From Vulcanimicrobiia bacterium (GTDB taxonomy: Bacteria > Vulcanimicrobiota > Vulcanimicrobiia > Vulcanimicrobiales > Vulcanimicrobiaceae), in the NCBI GenBank assembly GCA_025934645.1, contig JAICWY010000002.1:1-64000 (forward strand): a DNA stretch of 64,000 nt. The letters are read 5' to 3'. A program made the position numbers and the translations under genes. How positions within the stretch are numbered: position 1 is the first letter of the stretch; each line of letters starts with the position of its first letter. The notes under the pieces were generated by a model. It ran no database searches and was not told the DNA's origin. It saw only the letters and a list, made by a program, of their open reading frames with translations. This document shows positions 13,484 to 25,609 of this stretch, one piece after another.

Positions 13484-16400
13484 TCAGGGCGCAACCGAGA
13501 CCCGCGTGCCATCCCCGACGGCGTAAATAGGCGGCCCGTACATCGCGTACGCGGTGGGCGGCGCGGCCGTGTACGTCCCCGGTGTCGTGACGCGCAGCGA
13601 ATATTGTAGGTGTAAAGGCCACCGTGCGTTCAGCGTGGTCGCGAAGAATACGGCGCGGTCGTCGAAGAGTTGCAAGCCGCTCCACGAGGTCTGGGCTGCG
13701 TCGCCTTGCGGCGGCGCGTATTCGACGCCGGCCGGGAAGGGATCTTCGATCGCGACGTATTGCAGATCGTCTTTCGCCGTAACGGTCAGGTCGACACGAA
13801 TCTCGTCGCCGACGCGCCACGGACCCCGATGCAAAAGCGTATACCTGCGTTCGACTCGCAGCGGCGGATGTTTCGGAAACAAACGCGAGAGCAGCGACCG
13901 GTTCGGATCGGCGGCCGCGTGCGCTCCGGGCGGCGCATAGCGCACGAAGTCCGTGCTCCAATACAGCGCGCCGCGGCCGGTGCGCTCGAAGGTTACGATG
14001 CTCCCATCGTGCAGCGTGTCCGCGGGCACGCGCACTTCCGCCTGCGCGGCATCGAGAATCGGCGTAGTAATGCGCACGCTTCGCACGAGTTTACCGTCGA
14101 CGTACACGCCTACCGTTTCGTCGGGCGTGAGTTCACTGGGACCGCCGCTATCCGCTTCGGCGATCGCGTAAATGGCGGCAGCCGTATCTTTCGTCGTGTA
14201 CCACCAGTCGCCGCGCCGTTCCGATCGCAGAAATGCCGTTACCCGGCCGGCAATTGGCACGCCGGGCTGCAGTGCCGCATTTAAGCGCAGCGCGTATGCC
14301 GTCGTTTCGATCGGATCGTCTTGCCACGCGTAGTGCCAGGTTTCGCCGCTCCAGTACGTGTACGCCCCATTCGTGACGGCGCGCGCGTTCAGGCGCGCAA
14401 GAATGTCGCGCGCGTGCGCATCGTCGCCCAAATCGTGATACGCCAGTCCGAGCACTGCAAGCGCATACGAATTCAACGATGCGGCGCGGGCACGCGTTTC
14501 CTCGAGCAACCGGCGATCTACACGCGACGGCGCCGCGTTCGCCAGCGAAAACAGCATGAAGGCGCGCGTGTTCCATTCCGATCCGGGTTGCGCGCCGCCC
14601 CATAGCCGCAGCGTGTCGCCGTACTGCGCGCCAAGCTGCGCCACCAAGCTGTCGACGCCGCGACCGTACATTTGCGCCGGGACCGCGTATCCCGCGGCGC
14701 GGAATTGCGAGAGCCCGTACAGCGCGTAGGCGGTCATGAACGGATGCGCGGGATCGTTTTCCCACCAGCCCCACGAGCCGTCGAGATGCTGCAGCTCACG
14801 CAGCCGCGCGATCGCATGCGCGATAACGTGCGCGGGCTTAATGTCGCCCGGCAATTCGTATCCCATCCGTGTTACAACGCGTTCGACGAACACTGCCGGC
14901 AGAGCCGCCGACATCGTCTGCTCCGTGCAATAATAGGGATAGACGTCGAGCAGGCGCAGATTCTGCACGAGTTGCGCCGTCAGACTCGGAGTCAGGGTTG
15001 CGGTCAGGTCGCCCGCGTCGTATCCTGCCGGAAGCGGCAGCGTGACGCTTGCGCGCGATCTCGCATCGCCCGCGTCGCGCACATGTTCCGCGGCGCCGGA
15101 GGCTTCGACCGGCAACGGCAAACGCACGCCGTCGGTCCGGGTGCCGTCGCTGCCCGTCAGGGTGAGCGAACGCAGGCCGAGTGCCGTCCCGGCATCGTAC
15201 GTCCACTGCGTAGACGCGGTGTCGTCGGCATCCAAATGCAACGCCGCATCCAGCGGATCGTCCACTTCGGGCGTGAAGCGTAAGCGCACGTCGCGCGCAC
15301 CGTTCTGACCGTGTGCGATTGCGGTAATCGTCGTGGTATCGCCTTTGCGCAAAAAGCGCGGCGTTTCTAGGCGCACCAGAAAGTCTTTCGTGACGAGCGA
15401 TTCGGCCTTGGCCGTGCCGATGCGCGTGTCGGCCGTTACGCCGAGCCCCGTCGTGCGCCATGTCGTCAGATTGTCCGGCCAGACAAAATGCACGAGGGCA
15501 CGCCCGGCGGCGTCTGTCATAACGGCCGGCGTCCAGTACGCCGTGTCTGCGAAGTGCGTGCGCAACGGGATCGCAGGCGCGCCCGGCACGCTGTACACGT
15601 CAGCGCTGGTTCCGGATTGCACCAGATTGCCGGTCGCGCGAGAGCTTACCCGCGCGATCGTTTTGAGCGCCCGTCCCTGCGGAACGCCTTCTTCCGAAGC
15701 AGCCGGCGGAGGAACGTAGTTGGGCCGGTACCACGAGGCTTGCGTCTGCAACCACGTCATGTCGCCGTAGAATCGTTGCAGCGGATCTTCGGAGCTTTCG
15801 CTCTGCACGGCGTAGATCGCATCGTCGACGACCCCGAGCGCTAGTTCGGTCCTCACCGGTTTTCCGTTTATGTCCGTCGCACGGACTGCGAACGTCGCGC
15901 GATCGCCGGGCGCATACCGCGTACGGTCCGGCTTAATCGCGATACGCAGCCCTTGCGGTTGCGGATCGCGCGTAATGATCGTCTGCGCTTGCGCGATGCC
16001 GCTTTCGCTTGGCAACGAGACGCTTACGGTAAAGCGCGACGCTTGCGGCGGCGCGTCAACCGCTAGCGATGCCGCATAACCGGTCACGTGCATGACGTGC
16101 AGTGAGGTCACGCGATCGGCTATTACCGCCACCAGCACGTCGCGCCCCGGCCCCGGCAACCGCACCAAGACGCGCGCACGTTCGCCGCGCTTCAACTGCG
16201 GATGCTCCGCGATCAGGATTGGCTGATCGCTCGCGGGCATCCACGAATCGTCCCCACCGACGATCCACATATATGCCGAGGCGCTCGAGGTATTGCCGTT
16301 TGCATCGCGCGTGGTCGCGACGATACTGTACGAGCCGGGCTGCTGCGGGCGCCACGCGATCTCGCCGGCGCCGTCGCGCCCCGTTACGACGTCCGTTTCA

Positions 16401-17899
16401 TAAGCGCGCGGCTCTTCGTACCGGCCGTTCCGCGCATTCCATACTTCGCGCGTTACAGTCACGTGAGCGCGCGCCGAAGCCACGTGCTTGCCGCGCAGAT
16501 CTTTCGCTGCCACATCGAAGAGAACGGTATCGCCCGGATTTGCAAACCAGCTGCGCGGCGTAAGCGTGAGCACGACGGCAGCCGGATCCACAAGGACGGC
16601 GGCTGAGGTTTCAACGGTACGCCCCGACGCGTCACGCGCTTCGATCCGCACGGGCAGCGAGTATGCGAAATCGGCGTGGTTTGTTGGAATGCGCAGGCGA
16701 GCGGTGCCGTCGCTCCCCGTCGTCGCATCGCCCGAAATCTGCGGGAGCTGCGTATTGCCCCGGCGGAAGCGGAAATCGTAAAACGCATACGGATCGTAAC
16801 CCCACGGTTGCGCCACCCCGTACGCCGAATAGCGCACGTGCATGCCGGCAGCCGGACGCCCGAAGAAATACAACGCCTTCACCGTGACGAACGCATCTTT
16901 GCCGCCGATCACGGCGCCGGGTGCGCCGGTAGCATCCACCAGATACTCGGGTTTCTTGTACGCTTCGACCGTAAAACTCGCGCTGGAATCCCCGTCGATC
17001 GCCACGCTGTAGTATCCGAGTTGCGCGCTTTCCGGCAGTTGCACCGTGCCGTTCAACGTGCCCAAGCGCGAGAGCGGCAAGCGGCGATCGTAGATCGTGC
17101 TTTGATCCGGCGCCGTCACGACAACGCGGTGCATCCCTTGCGGAATGCCGTACGAGTCTTCGAAACCGCTGCGCAGGATGCCGCGAAAATACACCGGCTG
17201 TCCCGGGCGGTAGACCGGACGATCGGTCTGCAGATACTGCACGCGATGCGGTTGCGTATCGTCCGTCGAGTACGGTGTTTCGATATCTGCCGAGCCGTCC
17301 GCCGTTCTCGCGACGATTGCCGTTTCGCGCGGCGGATAGCCTTGGAATTGCGCAAGGCCCTGGGGATCGCATCCGTACGTGCTGCGCTTTTCCGGGCTCC
17401 ACAGCGCGATCGTGGTGGGGCCGGTATGCCGCTGAAACGAGCGCAGATCGATAGCCCATACGCCGGACGCGCCGGCGTTGAACGCGCTCAAAACTCCCAG
17501 CGTTGAAACGTTTCCTAACAACCGCGAGGTAGCGTCGCCCGACGAGACGTCTATTGCGTACAAGCCGATTGGAAACGGACCGATGGCAACTTGCCGGTAC
17601 CACCAAAACCCGCCCGCGATCGGTTTTCGCGTGCCTTCCCAAACGAGCGATCCGGCCGGCGCGTTTTTTGCGGCCGGCCGGCCGCGCACGATCGCGACGG
17701 CGTCGTCGACGGAAATGCGGTACACGCGGAAACGCAAAGGTTTATCCCAATCCCCCGCGTGCACGAGCATCGTGAACTTGGTGCCCGGCGTGACGAGCAC
17801 GCCGCTTTGCGAAATCCAGAGGACGTCGCGTTCTTGCGCCGGAGCGGCGCCGATGAACGCGGTAGCGAGCAGAAAGGCAGCGGCAAAAAAGCGTTTCAT
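13484..17899 (-). CDS. alpha-2-macroglobulin family protein with thioester
   Basis: A giant exported protein (1471 residues) of the bacterial alpha-2-macroglobulin type, thought to trap attacking proteases. An N-terminal signal peptide (MKRFFAAAFLLATAFIGAAPA) is followed by MG domains (TDRPVYRPGQPVYFRGILRS near 230), a bait-type low-complexity stretch near 700-760, then ALVHFVWPDNLTTWR and the thioester motif YYCTEQTMS with Cys991 and Gln994. LDGSWGWWEND follows, typical of the helical thioester domain. It has no lipobox, so it may be periplasmic or secreted. Bacterial relatives often pair with PbpC; none is adjacent here. Confidence 0.93.
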   Translation of the reverse strand: MKRFFAAAFLLATAFIGAAPAQERDVLWISQSGVLVTPGTKFTMLVHAGDWDKPLRFRVYRISVDDAVAIVRGRPAAKNAPAGSLVWEGTRKPIAGGFWWYRQVAIGPFPIGLYAIDVSSGDATSRLLGNVSTLGVLSAFNAGASGVWAIDLRSFQRHTGPTTIALWSPEKRSTYGCDPQGLAQFQGYPPRETAIVARTADGSADIETPYSTDDTQPHRVQYLQTDRPVYRPGQPVYFRGILRSGFEDSYGIPQGMHRVVVTAPDQSTIYDRRLPLSRLGTLNGTVQLPESAQLGYYSVAIDGDSSASFTVEAYKKPEYLVDATGAPGAVIGGKDAFVTVKALYFFGRPAAGMHVRYSAYGVAQPWGYDPYAFYDFRFRRGNTQLPQISGDATTGSDGTARLRIPTNHADFAYSLPVRIEARDASGRTVETSAAVLVDPAAVVLTLTPRSWFANPGDTVLFDVAAKDLRGKHVASARAHVTVTREVWNARNGRYEEPRAYETDVVTGRDGAGEIAWRPQQPGSYSIVATTRDANGNTSSASAYMWIVGGDDSWMPASDQPILIAEHPQLKRGERARVLVRLPGPGRDVLVAVIADRVTSLHVMHVTGYAASLAVDAPPQASRFTVSVSLPSESGIAQAQTIITRDPQPQGLRIAIKPDRTRYAPGDRATFAVRATDINGKPVRTELALGVVDDAIYAVQSESSEDPLQRFYGDMTWLQTQASWYRPNYVPPPAASEEGVPQGRALKTIARVSSRATGNLVQSGTSADVYSVPGAPAIPLRTHFADTAYWTPAVMTDAAGRALVHFVWPDNLTTWRTTGLGVTADTRIGTAKAESLVTKDFLVRLETPRFLRKGDTTTITAIAHGQNGARDVRLRFTPEVDDPLDAALHLDADDTASTQWTYDAGTALGLRSLTLTGSDGTRTDGVRLPLPVEASGAAEHVRDAGDARSRASVTLPLPAGYDAGDLTATLTPSLTAQLVQNLRLLDVYPYYCTEQTMSAALPAVFVERVVTRMGYELPGDIKPAHVIAHAIARLRELQHLDGSWGWWENDPAHPFMTAYALYGLSQFRAAGYAVPAQMYGRGVDSLVAQLGAQYGDTLRLWGGAQPGSEWNTRAFMLFSLANAAPSRVDRRLLEETRARAASLNSYALAVLGLAYHDLGDDAHARDILARLNARAVTNGAYTYWSGETWHYAWQDDPIETTAYALRLNAALQPGVPIAGRVTAFLRSERRGDWWYTTKDTAAAIYAIAEADSGGPSELTPDETVGVYVDGKLVRSVRITTPILDAAQAEVRVPADTLHDGSIVTFERTGRGALYWSTDFVRYAPPGAHAAADPNRSLLSRLFPKHPPLRVERRYTLLHRGPWRVGDEIRVDLTVTAKDDLQYVAIEDPFPAGVEYAPPQGDAAQTSWSGLQLFDDRAVFFATTLNARWPLHLQYSLRVTTPGTYTAAPPTAYAMYGPPIYAVGDGTRVSVAP

Positions 17900-17947
17900 C
17901 TTGCCGGTCCTAACGCGCTGCGCGCGAGCGTTGTTACTGTGCCGGCG

Positions 17948-18298
17948 TTATCCGGGCGGCCAATGCATCTGCCTTCCGGCGAGCACGTGCACGTGCAGAT
18001 GGTCCACGGTCTGCCCACCTTCCGGGCCGGTATTGATGACGGCGCGGCTGCCGTTCGCGCTTAATTCGCGGCTGAGCTGTCCCGCCACACTAAAAACTTT
18101 TGTAATGAGCTCCGGTTTTTCGAAACCGACGAAATCCGCGAAGGTCGGAATGTGACGCACGGGCATGACCAGCACGTGCTGCGGCGCTTGCGGGTTGACA
18201 TCGGTGATGGCGACGACGTCTTCGTCGCGGTGCACGAAGTTTGCCGGAATATCGCCCGCGATAATCTTACAAAAAATGCAGGTTGAATCGCTCGTCAT
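17948..18298 (-). CDS. HIT family hydrolase (HinT-like)
   Basis: A nucleotide phosphoramidase/hydrolase of the histidine triad family, 116 residues. It has CIFCKIIAGDIPA at the N-terminus (paired cysteines that may bind zinc), AFITDVNPQAPQHVLVMP-type segment (here ITDVNPQAPQHVLVMPVRHI) and the triad HLHVHVLAGRQM near the end. ATG 18298 overlaps the stop of the upstream surface-protein gene as ATGA, although the two functions are unrelated. Confidence 0.94.
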   Translation of the reverse strand: MTSDSTCIFCKIIAGDIPANFVHRDEDVVAITDVNPQAPQHVLVMPVRHIPTFADFVGFEKPELITKVFSVAGQLSRELSANGSRAVINTGPEGGQTVDHLHVHVLAGRQMHWPPG

Positions 18299-19818
18299 TT
18301 GCTCCTCACGTAGAACGTCCAGCTCTTCGAAGCCCAATTCCCGGCCTCATCCGACACGCTTACGCGCACGCGCATCGCGCCGTCGGGATAGTCGATGCCC
18401 GGCGTGTAGTGGATGAAACGGGCGGTGCGCGTCGCGCTGGAAGTCACATCGTGTCCGTTCACTTCGATTCTCTCGGTGGAGGTATTCACGGGAGCGGTGC
18501 CGCTCCGGAACGTTGCGTAAATGCTCGGACGCGCATTGTTGACGCTCGCGCCGTTGTCGGGGGCGAAGTCGACCACCGACGGCGCATCGGTCGCAACCGT
18601 CACGGTGCCTCGGGACTCCGTAACGGGCGCGTCGGTGCCGCCGGCGCTCAAGTGCGCGAACACCGGGGCATTTGCAAAATTCACTCCGCGCGGCACCGCG
18701 TACATTCCCGTGTAGACGCCCGGACTCGTCTCCGAGAGCGTTTGATTCGTAACATAGGGGCCGACATCGAAAGCCGCAAGTCCGCCCGGTGTGCCATGCA
18801 CCGTGACATAAAGTTTCTCGCCTTCGCGCAGCGGCCGGGACGGCTCCAGATCGACCGCTGAGATGCTGACGGGTCCCGCAGGCGCGGGGGTTCCCTGCGA
18901 CTTGCGAGTCGCGATGATTTGGCGCGGCTCCGAACTATCGATGTTATACCGCACCATGACGTCGTCGCCGATTTGAATGCGATCGAGCGTAGCCGCTTCG
19001 CCGTTGAGCGTGATCGTCGTTTCGCGCGCGGGCGCGATGACGTGCCCGTCGCCGAGCACGATCTGTCCGGGCGCGACAGCGGCAACTTGGCCCGTACGGG
19101 ATCCGTAGGCATCGACGACGCGCTTTACGGCGCCGCCTTTTGTAAGGTTCACTTGCGCGTAATCGCCCGCGTGCAGATCCGAGAGATCGCCGCGGTTGTA
19201 CGTCCCCGCGTTAACGTCTTGCACCGACACGGTAACCGATGGATCGATGCTCAGCGTTCGTACGGATGGGCCGTAGGTCAGCGTCATCGTCGGCGGATCG
19301 GAATCGAGATCGACCGCCGTAATCGTGCCCATGAGCTGCACGCCGCCGTCAACCATGGCCACGCCGTTGCCGGTGCGGCCGAGCAGCGTCGAGACGATGT
19401 CCACGCTGTTGGTCTGCCGGTTGAACGCCGCTTGCGCGCCGAGTGCTTCGGTAAAGAAGCGCAGCGGTGCGAAAAGCGTGTTCTTGATCTCCACCGGCGC
19501 CGCATCGAGCTGCACGGGTTGCGCGTCAACTTCCGCAGCCGTGCTGCCGATCGTTAGCGTGATCGTCTTGGCACCGGCGTACGTGCGCACCGCGCGGCCC
19601 TCTTTTTCGAAGCTCAGGCCGAGCGCCGTGAGAATCGGACGGACCGGAACCAGGAGATGATATTTGTAGAACACGGGCGGCGGATTTACGTCGAGCTTCG
19701 TGCCGTTGAGGACGATCGCGATCGGCAGCACCTTGTGCCCGGGCGGTCTCGGTTTTGTTTTTGGGTGCGCTGCGCCGATTAGGACCACGCAGAGCAGTGC
19801 GGCTATGACGCGCTTCAT
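18295..19818 (-). CDS. exported protein with copper amine oxidase-like N-terminal (stalk) domain
   Basis: A 507-residue exported protein: signal peptide MKRVIAALLCVVLIGAAHP, then one Cu_amine_oxidN1-type domain of about 110 residues (GTKLDVNPPPVFYKYHLLVPVR, TLFAPLRFFTEALGA), a beta-barrel-like middle with repeated DxVMVRY/GDYAQVNL segments, and a C-terminal Ig-like domain (PSVVDFAPDNGASVNNARPS, YPDGAMRVRVSVSDEAGNW). The stalk domain occurs in many surface proteins of Gram-positive-type lineages and is not itself an oxidase. Probably surface or wall associated. Confidence 0.8.
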   Translation of the reverse strand: MKRVIAALLCVVLIGAAHPKTKPRPPGHKVLPIAIVLNGTKLDVNPPPVFYKYHLLVPVRPILTALGLSFEKEGRAVRTYAGAKTITLTIGSTAAEVDAQPVQLDAAPVEIKNTLFAPLRFFTEALGAQAAFNRQTNSVDIVSTLLGRTGNGVAMVDGGVQLMGTITAVDLDSDPPTMTLTYGPSVRTLSIDPSVTVSVQDVNAGTYNRGDLSDLHAGDYAQVNLTKGGAVKRVVDAYGSRTGQVAAVAPGQIVLGDGHVIAPARETTITLNGEAATLDRIQIGDDVMVRYNIDSSEPRQIIATRKSQGTPAPAGPVSISAVDLEPSRPLREGEKLYVTVHGTPGGLAAFDVGPYVTNQTLSETSPGVYTGMYAVPRGVNFANAPVFAHLSAGGTDAPVTESRGTVTVATDAPSVVDFAPDNGASVNNARPSIYATFRSGTAPVNTSTERIEVNGHDVTSSATRTARFIHYTPGIDYPDGAMRVRVSVSDEAGNWASKSWTFYVRSK

Positions 19819-20827
19819 CGCTTCGTCCGTTCCGCCGCCATTTCACGATAGACCTGCGCCGTGCGCTCCGCGCAGCGATCCCACGTGAAAGCGCTTGCGA
19901 GCGTGCGCCCCGCATCTATGCGTGCGGCGCGCCTCGCCGGATCCATGGCAAGCGCAGCGATGTGCGCGCGCGCTTGCTCTGCGCCGCGCGGCGGAAAGGT
20001 GAGTGCGGCGCTGCGGAGCACGCCGGGCACCGCATCTTCGCACGCGATGACCGGACACCCGGCCGCCATCGCCTCGAGCATAGGCAACCCGAAGCCCTCA
20101 CACAGTGCGGGATGCACGAGCGCGATCGCGGATGCGTAATATCCCGCCAGTTCCGTCGTCGAAACCTCGCCCAGCATGCGAATACGCCCGTTCGCGCGCG
20201 CATATCTCTCGCCGGCATCGCTGCTCCCGGTCACGTACAGATCGAGTTCCAGATCTTCCGGCAGCGCCGCCCAAGCGGCGAAGAGCGTCGCGAGGTCTTT
20301 GTGGGGACGGTGGTTTCCGGCATACATGATGTACGGACGCGGCGCGGCAAACGGCACCGCAGGCCGGAAAAACGCATCGTCGGCTCCCAGCGGAATGACA
20401 CGCACCTTCGCGGGATCGATGCCCAAAAAGCGTTGCAAGTCCGCAACCGTGCGTTCGTCGTCGGTAATCACGCGCGCGGCTCGCGCGCATGCGAACCGCA
20501 CGACCGTGCGGTAATACGGTCCAACTTTCGATTTGAAGTACCCGGGAAAGCGCAAATGGATGAGATCGTGCACCGTGACGGCGTAGGGGCGCGGCGGCAG
20601 CACCGGCGTGTAGAGCGATAAAAAGTGCGCGGCATCGGCATGCGCGCGGCGCATCGCCAGCGGCAGGCGCACTTGTTCGTCCCAACCGAAGTTGCCGCCG
20701 CGATCGAAGATTTCGAATTGCAGATCGGGCGCGACGCGCGGCAACCGCGCCGCGAGTTCTTGCGCGTACGCCTTCATTCCAACCGACATTTGCCGCGTCA
20801 GACGCGCGTCCAGTGCGACGCGGGTCT

Positions 20828-20831
<4 letters not shown>
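19815..20831 (-). CDS. glycosyltransferase family 4
   Basis: A GT-B retaining glycosyltransferase of 338 residues. Seen: DARLTRQMSVGMKAYAQEL at the N-terminus, VTVHDLIHLRFPGYF, VIPLGADDAFFRP, IMYAGNHRPHKDLATLF and the nucleotide-sugar site HPALCEGFGLPMLEAMAAGC-type motif (ExGxGLPxxE near residue 262). ATG 20831 overlaps the upstream GT2 gene as ATGA. The pair probably acts in polysaccharide or glycolipid assembly; substrates cannot be read from sequence. Confidence 0.9.
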
Positions 20832-23285
<2,454 letters not shown>

Positions 23286-24166
23286 TCATGCCGCTCGGGC
23301 GCGAACGTAGCGATCGAGCCCCGCGTAGTCGGCCCGCACTTCGATCGCCGCCTGCGGGAGCGCGAGCCTCGTTAATTCCGCGAGCGCGTGCACGGTAGGG
23401 GGCGCGGCCTCCATGAGCAGCAGCCCTCCCCCGCGCAGCATCGCGGGCACGGCGGCGAGGAGTTTACGATAAAGTGACAATCCGTCCGGGCCGCCGTCGA
23501 GCGCGAGCAGCGGTTCGAAGCCGACCGGATCGGGACGCTGCGGGACGTCGCCGGTGGGAATGTACGGAAGATTCGCCACGATGACGTCGTAGACGCGGCG
23601 GCCGTTCTCTTTCACCACGTCCGCATGCGCAAAGCTGCAGCGCGCGTTCACGTTCAAGCGGCGCGAGTTATATTCGGCGACTTTGAGCGCGGCCGCGCTC
23701 ATATCCGTGCCGTCGACGACGGCGCCGCTCACTTCTGCGGCAATGGTGCACGCGATCGCGCCGCTTCCCACGCCCGCTTCAAAAACGGTGAAAAGTTGTT
23801 TCACCGGCGCGTGCGGATCGATTTTCCCCTGTAAGAACGCGATCGCTTCCTCCACGAGATGCTCGGTCTCGGGACGCGGAATCAGCACGTGTTCGTTCAC
23901 CGCGAATTCGCGGTTGTAAAAACCCGCAAACCCGGTAATGTAGGGGATCGGCATGCCGGATGCGCGTTTCTCGCACAGCGCAGCGTAGCGCGCCGCCTGC
24001 CCTGCGCTCAAAAAAGAGTCGCCGTGCGTAACGAGCCAGTCGCGCTCGCGCCCGAGGGCGAACGCCAGCAGCACCTGTGCGTCCGTGCGGGGCGAGGGGC
24101 TTCCCTTGGCCAGCTGCACCGTGCCGAGCGCGAGCGTCTCCGTAACGGTTTGCGGCTTGGCCGGCA

Positions 24167-24167
<1 letters not shown>
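23286..24167 (-). CDS. prmC: peptide chain release factor N5-glutamine methyltransferase
   Basis: Methylates the glutamine of the GGQ motif in release factors. It has an N-terminal helical domain, PIPYITGFAGFYNREFAV, the SAM site VFEAGVGSGAIACTIA near residue 120 (class I methyltransferase) and NLPYIPTGDVP (NPPY-type motif, here NLPY). The ATG at 24167 overlaps the prfA stop as TAATG, placing it with its substrate, the common bacterial arrangement. Confidence 0.95.
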
Positions 24168-25255
<1,088 letters not shown>

Positions 25256-25257
25256 GA

Positions 25258-25288
25258 GAAAACAAAAAGCGAGCCCGGAGGGCCCGCT
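25258..25288 (-). terminator. Rho-independent terminator after rpmE
   Basis: On the minus strand AGCGGGCCC-TCC-GGGCTCGCT (one G-T pair) is followed by TTTTGTTTT. It lies between rpmE and prfA and touches the prfA start region, so readthrough or a separate promoter must feed prfA. Confidence 0.85.
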
Positions 25289-25306
25289 TTCCTTAAACCG
25301 GCGTAG

Positions 25307-25573
25307 TTAAGCTTCGGCCTTGGCCGCGTCGCGTTTGGCTTTGCGGGCAGCCGCTTCTTGCTGCTTCTTCTTGGCGATCTCTTCGCGCTGACGGAACTTG
25401 TCGACGCGGCCCGCGGTGTCAACGAACTTCTGTTGTCCGGTGAACAGCGGATGGCACGCCGAGCAGATCTCGACGGCAATCTCCGGGATCGTCGAACCGG
25501 TCGTAAACGTATTGCCGCAAGCGCAGTGAACCTTCGCCTCGGGGTACCACTTGGGATGAATCTTCTCTTTCAC
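25307..25573 (-). CDS. rpmE: 50S ribosomal protein L31
   Basis: An 88-residue L31 of the zinc-binding (C+) type: Cys17, Cys19, Cys37 and Cys40 in HCACGNTF and [23 protein letters not shown] Lys/Ala-rich tail of about 25 residues ([19 protein letters not shown]) extends beyond the family's usual end. The start is GTG 25573 with no ribosome-binding site; a perfect TATAAT ends 9 nt upstream, so the transcript looks leaderless. Confidence 0.95.
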   Translation of the reverse strand: MKEKIHPKWYPEAKVHCACGNTFTTGSTIPEIAVEICSACHPLFTGQQKFVDTAGRVDKFRQREEIAKKKQQEAAARKAKRDAAKAEA

Positions 25574-25582
25574 AGCCAGACC

Positions 25583-25591
25583 ATTATACCA
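25583..25591 (-). promoter_or_regulatory. extended -10 promoter of rpmE
   Basis: On the minus strand TGGTATAAT (TATAAT at 25588-25583) lies 9 nt before the GTG start. The predicted transcription start falls within 0-3 nt of the start codon. The -35 is weak. Confidence 0.8.
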
Positions 25592-25609
25592 GGCGTGGCA
25601 AGGGGGTGC

